From the NCBI GenBank assembly GCA_964388665.1, contig CAYMBJ010000009.1:11653-75652 (forward strand): DNA of 64,000 nucleotides. Direction: 5' to 3'. Both the position numbers and the translations under genes were made by a program. Source of the stretch: CALCCV01 sp964388665 (GTDB taxonomy: Bacteria; Bdellovibrionota; Bdellovibrionia; Bdellovibrionales; Bdellovibrionaceae). A model generated the notes under the pieces. That model did no database searches and had not been told where the DNA came from. It was given only the letters and a program-made list of their open reading frames with translations. Of the stretch, positions 53,190 through 61,621 are shown piece by piece (position 1 is the first letter of the stretch; every line of letters begins with the position of its first letter).

Positions 53190-54353
53190 TTACCCCTTAA
53201 CTGCAGCTACGATTTTTTTTGCTGCATCCGTCAAATCATCGGCCGGAATGATATTGAGTCCACTTTCCTGAAGAATCTTTTTTCCCAGCTCCACATTGGT
53301 GCCCTGCAGACGCACCACAAGCGGCACTTTAAGACCGACCTCTTTGCTCGCAGCAATCACGCCCTCTGCAATGATGTCGCACTTCATGATGCCACCAAAA
53401 ATATTGACCAAGATTCCTTTTACATTGGGATCCTTTAAAATAATCTTGAAAGCCGCCGTGACCTTTTCCTTGTTGGCACCACCACCCACATCCAAGAAGT
53501 TGGCCGGGGTCGACCCATGCAGCTTGATGATGTCCAAAGTCGCCATTGCCAAACCGGCTCCATTCACCAAACAGCCGATGCTGCCGTCTAGCTTGATAAA
53601 GGCCAGATCGTATTTGGATGCTTCAATTTCAGTTGGCTCTTCTTCGGTGAGATCACGATATTCGACAATATCCGAATGTCTATAGAGCGCATTGGAATCA
53701 AAATTCATTTTTGCATCTAATGCGATGATCGCGCCCTCTTTTGTCAAAACCAAGGGATTGATCTCTGCGATCGCACAATCACATTCAATAAATGCCTTAT
53801 ACAGCCCCATAAAAAACTGGGTGGCCTTATTGATGTTTGCAGCGGGAATGCCGATTTGAAAAGCCAAATGACGGGCTTGAAACGGCATAAGCCCTGTGGC
53901 TGGGTCCACCGTAACTTTTTTGATGGCATCGGGACGATGAGCTGCAACCTCTTCAATCTCGACTCCGCCCTCAGCTGATGCCATCACGGCCACTCGCCCA
54001 GTCGCTCGATCCACTAAACAAGCCACATAGTATTCTTTTGCAATATTGCAGCCCTCTTCAATATAGATGCGCTCTACTTTTTTGCCCTCTGGTCCCGTCT
54101 GATGAGTCACAAGTGTCATTCCGATCATTTGACTAGATATTTTTGTAACTTCATCAAGCGTCTTTGCAAGTTTTACTCCGCCACCTTTGCCACGACCGCC
54201 GGCATGAATCTGAGCTTTGACCACCCAGAGGCTACCACCCATATCTTTTGCGACCCGGTGGGCTTCTTCGGCAGAATTTGCCACTTTTCCTTTTAGGGTC
54301 GTCACTCCGTAACGACGCAGAATTTCTTTTGCTTGATATTCATGAATATTCAT
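53190..54353 (-). CDS. sucC: Succinyl-CoA synthetase beta subunit
   Basis: This 387-residue ATP-grasp subunit starts MNIHEYQAKEILRRYGV. It has VVKAQIHAGGRGKGGGVKL (nucleotide loop), EINPLVLT, NGAGLAMATLDIIKLHG and VNIFGGIMKCDIIAEG. It supplies the nucleotide site for the SucCD complex. It follows mdh by about 100 bases, and sucD comes next. Confidence 0.98.
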   Translation of the reverse strand: MNIHEYQAKEILRRYGVTTLKGKVANSAEEAHRVAKDMGGSLWVVKAQIHAGGRGKGGGVKLAKTLDEVTKISSQMIGMTLVTHQTGPEGKKVERIYIEEGCNIAKEYYVACLVDRATGRVAVMASAEGGVEIEEVAAHRPDAIKKVTVDPATGLMPFQARHLAFQIGIPAANINKATQFFMGLYKAFIECDCAIAEINPLVLTKEGAIIALDAKMNFDSNALYRHSDIVEYRDLTEEEPTEIEASKYDLAFIKLDGSIGCLVNGAGLAMATLDIIKLHGSTPANFLDVGGGANKEKVTAAFKIILKDPNVKGILVNIFGGIMKCDIIAEGVIAASKEVGLKVPLVVRLQGTNVELGKKILQESGLNIIPADDLTDAAKKIVAAVKG

Positions 54354-54454
54354 TAAAAATATCCTACCCTTCCTGGTGAGGGACCGTAGTGGCCCGCATT
54401 GCTTTTATTTTAATTCAAGAAGTCCGATCCTGTTTGTGACTCAGCACTCGCCTA

Positions 54455-55414
54455 TTAATACTGAATTTTCTCTAAGGCTTCGACCAATTCACGCACGGCC
54501 TTAATCGAATGCTCCAACCCGGCTTTTTCTGTATCGTTAAGTTTGAGCTCGATGACCTTTTCTAATCCGCGGCCACCCAGTTTACACAAAACTCCTACAA
54601 ACAGGCCCTTCACTCCATATTCGCCCGCAAGCTCCACGGCACAAGGTAAAATGCGGTTTTGATCTTTCAAAATGGACTCTGCCATCTGTACAGCTGAAGC
54701 ACTAGGGGCATAGTAAGCTGAACCTGTTTTTAACAGACCAACGATTTCTGCACCGCCATTGCGAGTTCGAGTCACTAAAGCTTCGACTTTATCTGCAGAA
54801 AGCATTTCTGTCAGTGGCACTCCTCCCACTGAACAGTGACGCGGCATTGGCACCATGGTGTCACCGTGCCCACCCAATACAAAAGCCTGGATATCCTTTA
54901 CGGAAACTTTGGTCTCTTCCGCAATAAAGGCCTTAAATCTCGCACCATCAAGAACCCCGGCCATGCCGATAATGCGCTCGCGCGGAAAACCCGTGACCTG
55001 CTTGCAGACATAAGCCATTGCATCCAGAGGATTCGAGACAACAATCACTACTGAGTTGGGAGCATATTTTTTGATTCCTTCAGAACAGTCCTTTACGATC
55101 TTTGCATTGACTGCCAAGAGGTCATCGCGGCTCATTCCCGGTTTTCGCGGCATACCTGCTGTTAAAATGACCACATCTGAATCCGCAATGTCCTTATACT
55201 CAGAAGTCCCCGTCACGCGCGAATCAAACAGCTCTACCGGTGAAGCTTCAAAAAGATCCAGGGCCTTTCCCTTTGCTACACCTTCGTTGATGTCAAGAAG
55301 CACAACATCTCCGAGCTCCTTTTGCGCGGCCCAATGGGCTGCCGTGGACCCGACAAAGCCGGCACCGATCACGGAAACTTTTTTTCTTCTGTGGAAAACT
55401 TGATTTTGACTCAT
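54455..55414 (-). CDS. mdh: Malate dehydrogenase, LDH-like type
   Basis: This 319-residue NAD-dependent enzyme has GAGFVG (17-22), the substrate loop MPRKPGMSRDD (R90, R96), DNPLD-type SNPLDAMAY, and the catalytic H183 in LGGHGDTMVP. The MPRKPG loop marks malate rather than lactate specificity. The ATG at 55414 has AGGAG 7 bases upstream, better than the ATG five codons earlier. First gene of mdh-sucC-sucD-ndk. Confidence 0.96.
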   Translation of the reverse strand: MSQNQVFHRRKKVSVIGAGFVGSTAAHWAAQKELGDVVLLDINEGVAKGKALDLFEASPVELFDSRVTGTSEYKDIADSDVVILTAGMPRKPGMSRDDLLAVNAKIVKDCSEGIKKYAPNSVVIVVSNPLDAMAYVCKQVTGFPRERIIGMAGVLDGARFKAFIAEETKVSVKDIQAFVLGGHGDTMVPMPRHCSVGGVPLTEMLSADKVEALVTRTRNGGAEIVGLLKTGSAYYAPSASAVQMAESILKDQNRILPCAVELAGEYGVKGLFVGVLCKLGGRGLEKVIELKLNDTEKAGLEHSIKAVRELVEALEKIQY

Positions 55415-55614
55415 TGATGACTCCTTCATTTTTATTTAATACAATCAATGTGAAGCATTTCTACTTGCTCCAAATCACTCGTAACACCCCAGGCCGAAAG
55501 CTTTGCGCCCCCAGAAGGGGACACACCGAGATTTCGCGCTTCCAAAGTTTTTTATTGCTTACGGAATTATTCGCATTCAATCTTAGTTTTGCAATGAGTT
55601 CAAGTGGATAAGAT

Positions 55615-56400
55615 ATGAGTCAAGTGGTAAAATTAGAACTTAAAAACCTATCTATGGAATATGGAAGCAGTCCTGTGCTTCGCCAACTTTCTTTGCAAGT
55701 GCGTGATGGAGATCGCTTGGGCATCATGGGCCCCAGTGGTTCAGGAAAGTCCACCCTTCTCAAACTCTGCGCAGGCCTGCTAAAGCCAACACAGGGCGAG
55801 GTTCTTTGGGAAAATTTGCCCATTGAAAACCTGGACAAGGCGCAACTGGAAAACTGGCGAACCCGCATGAGCATGCTCTTTCAGCGTAATGCGCTGTTTG
55901 ACTCTCTCACTTGCCTTGAAAACGTCGCATTTCCGCTGCGTTTGCGAACTAAGCTGCGCGAGAGCGAAATAAAAGATCGCGCCGCCGACTACCTAGATAA
56001 AGTGGGCCTAGCTCATGCCCTTCACCTGCTGCCCGCCGAAATTTCCGGCGGGATGCAAAAACGTTTGGGCGTTGCTAGGGCCTTAGCTCTAGATCCTGAA
56101 TTGCTGTTTTACGATGACCCCACCGCCGGCCTGGACCCTATCACTTCTAAAAAAATTATTGAATTGATCTTGGCCCTCAAAGAGCAGCGTAATTCAACCA
56201 TACTGGTGGTCACCAATGATGTGCATCGCATGCTTCAGGTCGCCGATCGGGCGATCTTGATTTTTTCTCCTGACAAATTTTATTTTTTTGAAAAAAGCCA
56301 GGATTTACTGACTCACAAGGACGCCGAAATTCAAGATTTCATTCTTTCACCGCTTCAAGCACGCCATCAGCGTCAAGCACAAAAAGGGGGAATCCATTAG
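55615..56400 (+). CDS. MCE-type ABC transporter ATPase 1 (MlaF-like) with degenerate catalytic residues
   Basis: This 261-residue ATPase looks like MlaF. It has Walker A GPSGSGKS (39-46), Q-loop Q90 in MLFQRNALF, signature ISGGMQ (143-148), Walker B LLFYDDP (163-169) and the D-loop AGLDP. The catalytic Walker B Glu is Asp (D168), and the H-loop His is Asn (VTNDV, N201). Its own ATP site should thus hydrolyse poorly, while its signature motif is normal. It is the first gene of a five-gene MCE lipid transport operon (two ATPases, two permeases, one MCE protein). Confidence 0.93.
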   Translation: MSQVVKLELKNLSMEYGSSPVLRQLSLQVRDGDRLGIMGPSGSGKSTLLKLCAGLLKPTQGEVLWENLPIENLDKAQLENWRTRMSMLFQRNALFDSLTCLENVAFPLRLRTKLRESEIKDRAADYLDKVGLAHALHLLPAEISGGMQKRLGVARALALDPELLFYDDPTAGLDPITSKKIIELILALKEQRNSTILVVTNDVHRMLQVADRAILIFSPDKFYFFEKSQDLLTHKDAEIQDFILSPLQARHQRQAQKGGIH

Positions 56401-57154
56401 AGCTCAAAACAGATCGCCTGAGCTTGTTCTTGAGTACATTAACGTTAGAAAGTCTTTCGGTGATCGCCACATTCTCAATGGAATCTCTTTCTCCGTTTCG
56501 CGTGGGAGCATTATGTTTATCCTGGGAACGTCAGGCACAGGAAAATCCGTTTTGCTAAAGAACACTGTTGGACTTATGAAGCCGGATTCTGGAGAAATTC
56601 GCTTTGATGGCGAAAACATTGTCCCGCTTAGCGAAAGGGACTTGGGTCGGATTCGCAGAAGGTGCGGAATGGTTTTTCAGCAACCTGCACTATTGGACAA
56701 TCTGAGCGTCGAAGAGAATGTTGCCTTTGGACTGCGCCGTCTCACCTCTGACAATGAATCTAAAATTCGCGAACGTGTTCAGTTGGCATTGGCCTCTGTC
56801 AATTGCTCTGAGTTTTCTAAAAAAGCTCCAAGTGAAATTTCTTACGGAACCCAAAAAAGAGTCAGCTTAGCAAGATCACTGGCTCTTGAACCCGAAGTGC
56901 TACTGTTTGATGAGCCAACGACAGGCCTGGACCCGCAAACAACACGAATAGTGAACGAACTGATTTATGAACTTTCGGCGAAGTTTAAAAACTCTTCGAT
57001 TGTTGTCAGTCACGATATGGCCTGTGCTCTGGCCATTGCCGATCAAATTGTCGTGCTCGACAAGGGGTATATCGTTGATCAAGGCAGCCCGGCCCACATT
57101 CGCAGTAGCCAGGTTCCATTGGTGCGCGACTTCATGGCCGAGGTGAATCTATGA
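56396..57154 (+). CDS. MCE-type ABC transporter ATPase 2, apparent ATT start
   Basis: Family homology begins well upstream of the first ATG (56513): VLEYINVRKSFGDRHILNGISFSV. The ATG would give a protein starting four residues before Walker A, missing the first strands. In this frame there is no ATG, GTG, TTG or CTG between the in-frame stop at 56309 and 56513. An ATT at 56396, overlapping the upstream TAG stop and preceded by AAAAAGGGGG, is the best start and gives 252 residues. Walker A GTSGTGKS (44-51), Q95, Walker B LLFDEP with E173, and H206 in VSHDM are canonical. The signature is altered to ISYGTQ (148-153). Confidence 0.85.
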   Translation: MRAQNRSPELVLEYINVRKSFGDRHILNGISFSVSRGSIMFILGTSGTGKSVLLKNTVGLMKPDSGEIRFDGENIVPLSERDLGRIRRRCGMVFQQPALLDNLSVEENVAFGLRRLTSDNESKIRERVQLALASVNCSEFSKKAPSEISYGTQKRVSLARSLALEPEVLLFDEPTTGLDPQTTRIVNELIYELSAKFKNSSIVVSHDMACALAIADQIVVLDKGYIVDQGSPAHIRSSQVPLVRDFMAEVNL

Positions 57155-57924
57155 TTAATTCGATACTAAAGATGACAAATGACGTCGGCGCCATGGCACT
57201 TTTTGTGGTCGATCTTATGAAAAGCTTTGGCCAAGTCTCCAAAACTCTTCACCACATTTTAGAGCAAACTTGGAAAGTGACCATGGCCAGCCTACCGACA
57301 ACGATCTTTGCGGGTTTTTTTGTTGGTGCCATTTTGACAGTCCAATTTACCCTGCAAATGCGTGAATTTGGGGCTCTCGGGTACCTGGGTGGACTGTCCA
57401 CCTCAGGTATTATTAGAGAGGTAGGTCCGCTGCTTATCGCATTCTTATTGAGTGGAAAAGTGGGCGCGTTCACCTCTGCAGAACTGGGAACCATGAGAGT
57501 GACCGAACAGATTGATGCGATTCGCTGCCTGGGCGCCAACCCATTGCAGGAGATAGTGCTGCCACGGTTTATAGGAATTATCTGCGCGGCCTTTTTTTTG
57601 CTCACCTTTGGCCTCATGATCTCGGTTTTTGGCGGAGCCTTTATGGGTGCCATTTTTTCAGGTGTTAATTTTCAAGAGTACATTCGCTTTATTCCAGCCA
57701 TTGTCACCTGGCCCTCGCTCGTCAATGGGCTTTTTAAGTGCTTCACTTTTGCTGTGGTGCTCGCAACTCTTTGCACTTATCGTGGTTACAATGCCAGCGG
57801 TGGCGCGCGCGGAGTGGGCAAGGCTGTGGTGACCACTTCCGTTCAAACAATGCTGCTGATTGTTTTTTTTGACTGGCTAACAAGCTTTATTTTGCAGGGT
57901 CTTTTGAATCAGTTTATTGATTAG
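57151..57924 (+). CDS. MCE transporter permease 1 (MlaE family)
   Basis: This 257-residue membrane protein shows family motifs FFVGAILTVQFTLQMREFGA, GPLLIAFLLSGKVGAFTSAELGTMRVTEQIDA and a C-terminal helix LLIVFFDWLTSFIL. MlaE-type permeases form the central pore that moves phospholipids between membranes with the ATPase and MCE hexamer. It overlaps ATPase 2 by 4 bases. The two permeases (this and the next) differ in sequence, so a heterodimer is likely. Confidence 0.93.
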   Translation: MINSILKMTNDVGAMALFVVDLMKSFGQVSKTLHHILEQTWKVTMASLPTTIFAGFFVGAILTVQFTLQMREFGALGYLGGLSTSGIIREVGPLLIAFLLSGKVGAFTSAELGTMRVTEQIDAIRCLGANPLQEIVLPRFIGIICAAFFLLTFGLMISVFGGAFMGAIFSGVNFQEYIRFIPAIVTWPSLVNGLFKCFTFAVVLATLCTYRGYNASGGARGVGKAVVTTSVQTMLLIVFFDWLTSFILQGLLNQFID

Positions 57925-57969
57925 CTAGGGGTAGACTAGTGATAGGTGCAGTTTTGATGATCTGGGGTA

Positions 57970-58749
57970 ATGAACGTGATTGATGCGCTCGGAAGCAATG
58001 CCATTCGTATTGGATCTTTGGCCAGAGAATGGTGTCGCTTTCTATTAGATTGCTTCTTTACGTTGTTCCGACCCCGATTCTTTTTTGGCGAATTCTTAAA
58101 ACAATTGCACTTCATCACCAATGAAAGCCTGCTTATCATTCTCATCTCTGTGTGCTTTGCCGCGATGGTGACGCTACTGGAATCCTCATTTCACATGAAA
58201 TTGGTGATCCAAAATGACTCTCTTGTCCCTGGATTTGCCGCGCTCTTGATAATTCGCGAGATGGGTGCGGTGGTCACTGGACTTCTTTTGGTTTCACGAG
58301 TCGGAGCTGGTATCGCTGCAGAAATTTCGACTATGAAAACAACAGAGCAGATCGAAGCTTTTCGCATGCTAGGTCTAGATCCAATACATTACCTCGTGAT
58401 TCCCAGGTGGATGGCATCGATCTTGGGGACCACAATGTTGGTGGCCATTGCCAATGTCGTATGTATTTTTTGTGCGATGGCCATTAGCGATTCCATTTTA
58501 GGTCAACCACCTGCTCAGTTCTTAGCCGCGATGAATCGTTTTGTCGATTTTAGTGATTTGCTTTTTTCCATGTTTAAAGGAGCGGTGTTTGGAGCGGTCA
58601 TCCCGCTGGTCGCTTGCTTCTACGGTTTTCGCTGCAAAGACTCTTCCGAGGGCGTCGGCGAGGCCACCACTTCAAGTGTGGTGATTGCTTCAGTTGCAAT
58701 CATATTTCTTGATTTTATCCTGTCTTACATTTTTACTTATTTTTATTGA
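57970..58749 (+). CDS. MCE transporter permease 2 (MlaE family)
   Basis: This 259-residue MlaE-like permease has ESLLIILISVCFAAMVTLLESSF, REMGAVVTGLLLVSRVGAGIAAEISTMKTTEQIEAFRMLG and PLVACFYGFRCKDSSEGVGEATT. The RxGAGIAAE motif is more canonical than the matching region of permease 1. It is 45 bases after permease 1. Similar paired permeases occur in mycobacterial Mce systems (YrbEA/YrbEB). Confidence 0.93.
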   Translation: MNVIDALGSNAIRIGSLAREWCRFLLDCFFTLFRPRFFFGEFLKQLHFITNESLLIILISVCFAAMVTLLESSFHMKLVIQNDSLVPGFAALLIIREMGAVVTGLLLVSRVGAGIAAEISTMKTTEQIEAFRMLGLDPIHYLVIPRWMASILGTTMLVAIANVVCIFCAMAISDSILGQPPAQFLAAMNRFVDFSDLLFSMFKGAVFGAVIPLVACFYGFRCKDSSEGVGEATTSSVVIASVAIIFLDFILSYIFTYFY

Positions 58750-58802
58750 GAGTCATCGTCTAGAGTTAAAGCCAATGTCTTACATTGATGAGGGAGAGAA
58801 TA

Positions 58803-59579
58803 ATGAAGGTGGAAACTAAGGTCGGGCTATTGGTATTGACTAGCATTGCCCTCGTGATCGGTTTTGCCTACATTACTGGATTTCTTTCACCCTTTTCGAA
58901 TCAAAATGAACTCAATGTTATGTACAACTATGCCGGCGGCATCGAAGTTGGCTCCCCCGTGCGAGTTATGGGTATTCGAGTGGGAAAGGTCACAGGAATC
59001 ACTTTTGACCCTTCCTATAAAACCGATGCCAATGAAGAGGTGAAGTTAAAAATTTCTATAGGTATCAATAAAGAGGCCTGGGCCACGATCCGCCAGGATT
59101 CCAAATTTTTTATCAATCTTGCAGGAGTGATCGGTGAAAAGTTTTTAGAAGTCAGTCCTGGCTCGAGTGACAGTCCTTCGCTAAACTCTGGAGACTATGT
59201 AAGGGGAGAGGATCCTCCGCGTGTCGATCAACTGATTTCACAAAGCTATGGTCTAGCGGGCAAGATGATTGAGCTCATTTCTAAGAACGAAGGGTCAGCC
59301 ACTAGCCTCATTAAGCAAGTGGACACTTTGTTGGTCAATATGAACAAAACCCTCGTGCTCATCGACAAGACCACCAAAAATCAGAGAGTTGCCAAATTAA
59401 TGGATAATGCCGTGCAAATCTCTGATGATTTGGCCTATTTAACTGCACACCTGAGAACCAAAAAATCAGAAGAGACTTTTGAGCTTTTACGAAAACTGCT
59501 CTTTCGCTTGGAGCCCCTAGATGGGCCGACCATTAGAAAGTTTTTGCAGGATGAAGGTATTAGAGCCAAGGTTTTTTAG
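58803..59579 (+). CDS. MCE domain protein (MlaD-like)
   Basis: This 258-residue protein has one N-terminal membrane helix (VGLLVLTSIALVIGFAYITGFL). An MCE domain (about residues 35-130) with GIEVGSPVRVMGIRVGKVTGI follows, then a long helical C-terminal tail. The ATG at 58803 has GGGAGAGA upstream. MCE proteins form hexamer rings that bridge periplasmic lipid transfer. A single MCE gene serves the operon. It ends 133 bases before the histone-like gene on the other strand, with a terminator between. Confidence 0.92.
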   Translation: MKVETKVGLLVLTSIALVIGFAYITGFLSPFSNQNELNVMYNYAGGIEVGSPVRVMGIRVGKVTGITFDPSYKTDANEEVKLKISIGINKEAWATIRQDSKFFINLAGVIGEKFLEVSPGSSDSPSLNSGDYVRGEDPPRVDQLISQSYGLAGKMIELISKNEGSATSLIKQVDTLLVNMNKTLVLIDKTTKNQRVAKLMDNAVQISDDLAYLTAHLRTKKSEETFELLRKLLFRLEPLDGPTIRKFLQDEGIRAKVF

Positions 59580-59657
59580 AACTCCATAGAATCATAGGGT
59601 CCAACACCGACTGCCGTAGACACCGGAACACAAGCTCAATAGGTGAATATCATAAAA

Positions 59658-59688
59658 AAAGGGCCAACCCTTTTGAGGTTGGCCCTTT
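59658..59688 (-). terminator. Strong terminator, best fitted to the minus-strand histone-like gene
   Basis: AAAGGGCCAACC (59658-59669) and GGTTGGCCCTTT (59677-59688) form a 12-bp perfect stem with a 7-base loop. On the minus strand it is followed by seven T, a good intrinsic terminator for the gene at 59713-59877. On the plus strand the T-run is short, so any stop of the MCE operon would be weaker. Confidence 0.82.
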
Positions 59689-59712
59689 AAGTGCCTAGCA
59701 AAGCTAGAAAAA

Positions 59713-59877
59713 TTACTTCTTAGCTGCTTTTTTTCGAGATGCTTTTCTCGTTGTCTTCTTAGCTGCCTTCTTCGCAGTTTTCTTAGCGGCTTTCTTAGTC
59801 ACTTTCTTAGCTGCCTTCTTAGTTGTTTTCTTGGCGGCTTTCTTCGATGCTTTCTTAGCTGCTTTCTTCTTTGCCAT
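59713..59877 (-). CDS. Small histone H1-like Lys/Ala-repeat protein, 54 aa
   Basis: This minus-strand frame starts at ATG 59877 with a perfect ribosome site (TAGGAGG, 6 bases upstream) and runs MAKKKAAKKASKKAAKK to RKKAAKK and a TAA. It is almost wholly XXKK tetrads with Ala, Thr and Ser, so about half of all residues are Lys or Arg. It resembles the Hc2/HctB and AlgP-type nucleoid-binding tails and the bL21 tail at 27351-27929. Such proteins bind DNA or RNA by charge. A strong terminator follows on the same strand. The gene looks real because of its signals, not just its composition. Confidence 0.85.
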   Translation of the reverse strand: MAKKKAAKKASKKAAKKTTKKAAKKVTKKAAKKTAKKAAKKTTRKASRKKAAKK

Positions 59878-60077
59878 TTCTTCCTCCTAAATGGGTATTT
59901 GTTTTGATCTTTTACCTTCTACTTCGATAACGACCAAACTCATCATCAAAGTCTTCGGTATTCTTTTTACAAAACTTTAATACGTCTTAGACCTAGTGTT
60001 CACAATTCGACAAAGGACGTCAACAAAAATTTTCCTTGCATGATTTTTGCGATCAAAAAAAACGGGAGGCTTTATCA

Positions 60078-60818
60078 ATGATCGTATGTTTTTTGATTTC
60101 ATTATTCGGATTACTATCCGTAAATCATTCTCTTACTAAGACATTCAATTGCCTTGTACCCTTCGCCCATTGGCCTTTTTACGGAACCGCCTCCCTCACA
60201 TTGATAGTTACTGGAGTGACAATTTACCTGCAACAGAGTTGGTCGGCACTGCTCCTCGTATTTGGTCTTGTTCACCTCGCAAATTTTCTATTCAAAATTT
60301 TATATAAACAGCACCTTCTTAAAAAAATTCAATATCACTCCGTCTATTTTTTGGACATCACAATTCTTTTAATGAAGTCAGGAAAATCGCTGAGAGGCTC
60401 TCTCAATGAGGCATCTACGAATATCGATGCGTTTTACCGGCCCTATTTTCACGAAATAACTCTCGGCCTACAGAATTCAAAACTTAAAATATCTGAACAG
60501 ATTCCCTTTTTGCAGATTCTCATCGCCGACCTTACCGAAATCGAAAATTCAGGGGTGCGAGTCATCGATCAAGTGAATTCATTGCGCCAGCAGATCAAAA
60601 CTGAGTTGGACCTTTGTCGAAAATCCAAAGCGGTCACCACGCAAGGTCGATCTCAAGCCTATTTGCTCTCCTTCATCTACCTCTGCATGTTGATATTTGT
60701 GGGTAAAAAATTCGGATTTGCAGAAAACATCAGCGTTTTTATCTGTTCGGGCGCACTTTTTTTAATCGGCCTTCTCGGAATTCATTTAATTACGAGGTTG
60801 TACAAATGGAAGATCTAA
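60078..60818 (+). CDS. TadB-like type II/IV secretion inner membrane protein
   Basis: The ATG at 60078 has GGGAGG upstream; an earlier in-frame ATG is rejected. The 246-residue product has paired N-terminal helices, a cytosolic helical domain with a T2SSF-like VYFLDITILLMKSGKSLRGSLNEAS segment, and C-terminal helices. This is the TadB/GspF-like layout. It overlaps the next gene by 13 bases. There is no tadA ATPase, pilin or secretin nearby, so it is an orphan pair in this window. Confidence 0.75.
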   Translation: MIVCFLISLFGLLSVNHSLTKTFNCLVPFAHWPFYGTASLTLIVTGVTIYLQQSWSALLLVFGLVHLANFLFKILYKQHLLKKIQYHSVYFLDITILLMKSGKSLRGSLNEASTNIDAFYRPYFHEITLGLQNSKLKISEQIPFLQILIADLTEIENSGVRVIDQVNSLRQQIKTELDLCRKSKAVTTQGRSQAYLLSFIYLCMLIFVGKKFGFAENISVFICSGALFLIGLLGIHLITRLYKWKI

Positions 60819-61234
60819 ATCAACCCTTGCTCCTGCTGTTGAACGTAAAGCGATCCCTTGAGCAGAACCAGACGACACTTTCAGGTGTACACCGCTTTTT
60901 GGCACGCCACCGTGGAAAGTTTCGCAATCAAGTGGAAGCCTGGCTCTACCATTTAAAAAAAGAAACCAAAGCGCCAGCTGCCGGTAAAAAAATGACATTT
61001 CATGAAATGGCTCTGCTTGCGTTGATCGAGCGAGGTCTCCGCGGCGAAAGCATTTACGCTCACCTGAAGGATCTCGAGGTGGACCTTAACGCCCATTTGC
61101 AAGAAAAGATCGATGCCTTCCTACAAAAGTTGCCCATATTGATGATGATTCCTCTCACTCTGTTCCTGTTTCCGGCATTTCTAACTTTGCTCATTGGCCC
61201 CATCATCCTGCAACTGATGCATAGCCTGACATAA
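60806..61234 (+). CDS. TadC-like short membrane protein
   Basis: This 142-residue protein has a helical N-terminal part, EMALLALIERGLRGESIYAHLKDL, and a C-terminal helix pair KLPILMMIPLTLFLFPAFLTLLIGPIILQL, the usual end of TadC/GspF proteins. It lacks the N-terminal membrane part of full TadC. It overlaps the TadB-like gene and may act with it as a two-chain GspF/TadB-TadC unit. Confidence 0.7.
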   Translation: MEDLNQPLLLLLNVKRSLEQNQTTLSGVHRFLARHRGKFRNQVEAWLYHLKKETKAPAAGKKMTFHEMALLALIERGLRGESIYAHLKDLEVDLNAHLQEKIDAFLQKLPILMMIPLTLFLFPAFLTLLIGPIILQLMHSLT

Positions 61235-61352
61235 GAACCGGCTTGTCTCGGGCTATCAATGCGGATTTCTGTTGCATCAGGTCTCCCCAATGGGGAATTA
61301 TCATATTATTACGGAGGCCAGAGATATTGGATTCTGCACCTGGAGGGAAGAC

Positions 61353-61595
61353 ATGAAACAAAAAGAGACTCATCCAAACAAGGCGCAATGGAGCGCAAAG
61401 GGAGCCGCGGAAGAGTTACCGCCGGCAAAGGCCTATGACACCCTCCTTGAAGAGCTCCTTAAAGAATCACCTGACCAGGAAAAAATCAAAAATCTAATAA
61501 ATTTATTGGGTTTTAAGTATTCCAAGGACACTTTGTATATGATCGATGAGCTTCTACGAGGAGCTCCGCAGTTTAAAAAGAAAAAACCCAACTAA
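61353..61595 (+). CDS. Small hypothetical protein, 80 aa
   Basis: The ATG at 61353 has GGAGGGAAGAC before it; the longer upstream frame is rejected. The protein is hydrophilic, with a disordered basic N-terminus and C-terminal helices (YDTLLEELLKESPDQEKIKNLINLL, TLYMIDELL) and a Lys-rich end. It could be a small binding partner. No family recognised. It is followed after 26 bases by the cystathionine beta-synthase gene and may share its transcript. Confidence 0.6.
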   Translation: MKQKETHPNKAQWSAKGAAEELPPAKAYDTLLEELLKESPDQEKIKNLINLLGFKYSKDTLYMIDELLRGAPQFKKKKPN

Positions 61596-61621
61596 TACTT
61601 TCAGGAAACGGAGACTCCCTC

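Noticed and set aside
59713..59877. Low-complexity repeat instead of a gene
   Set aside because: A perfect ribosome site, a clean ATG-to-TAA frame and a strong terminator on the same strand argue for a true gene, so it was kept as a coding feature.
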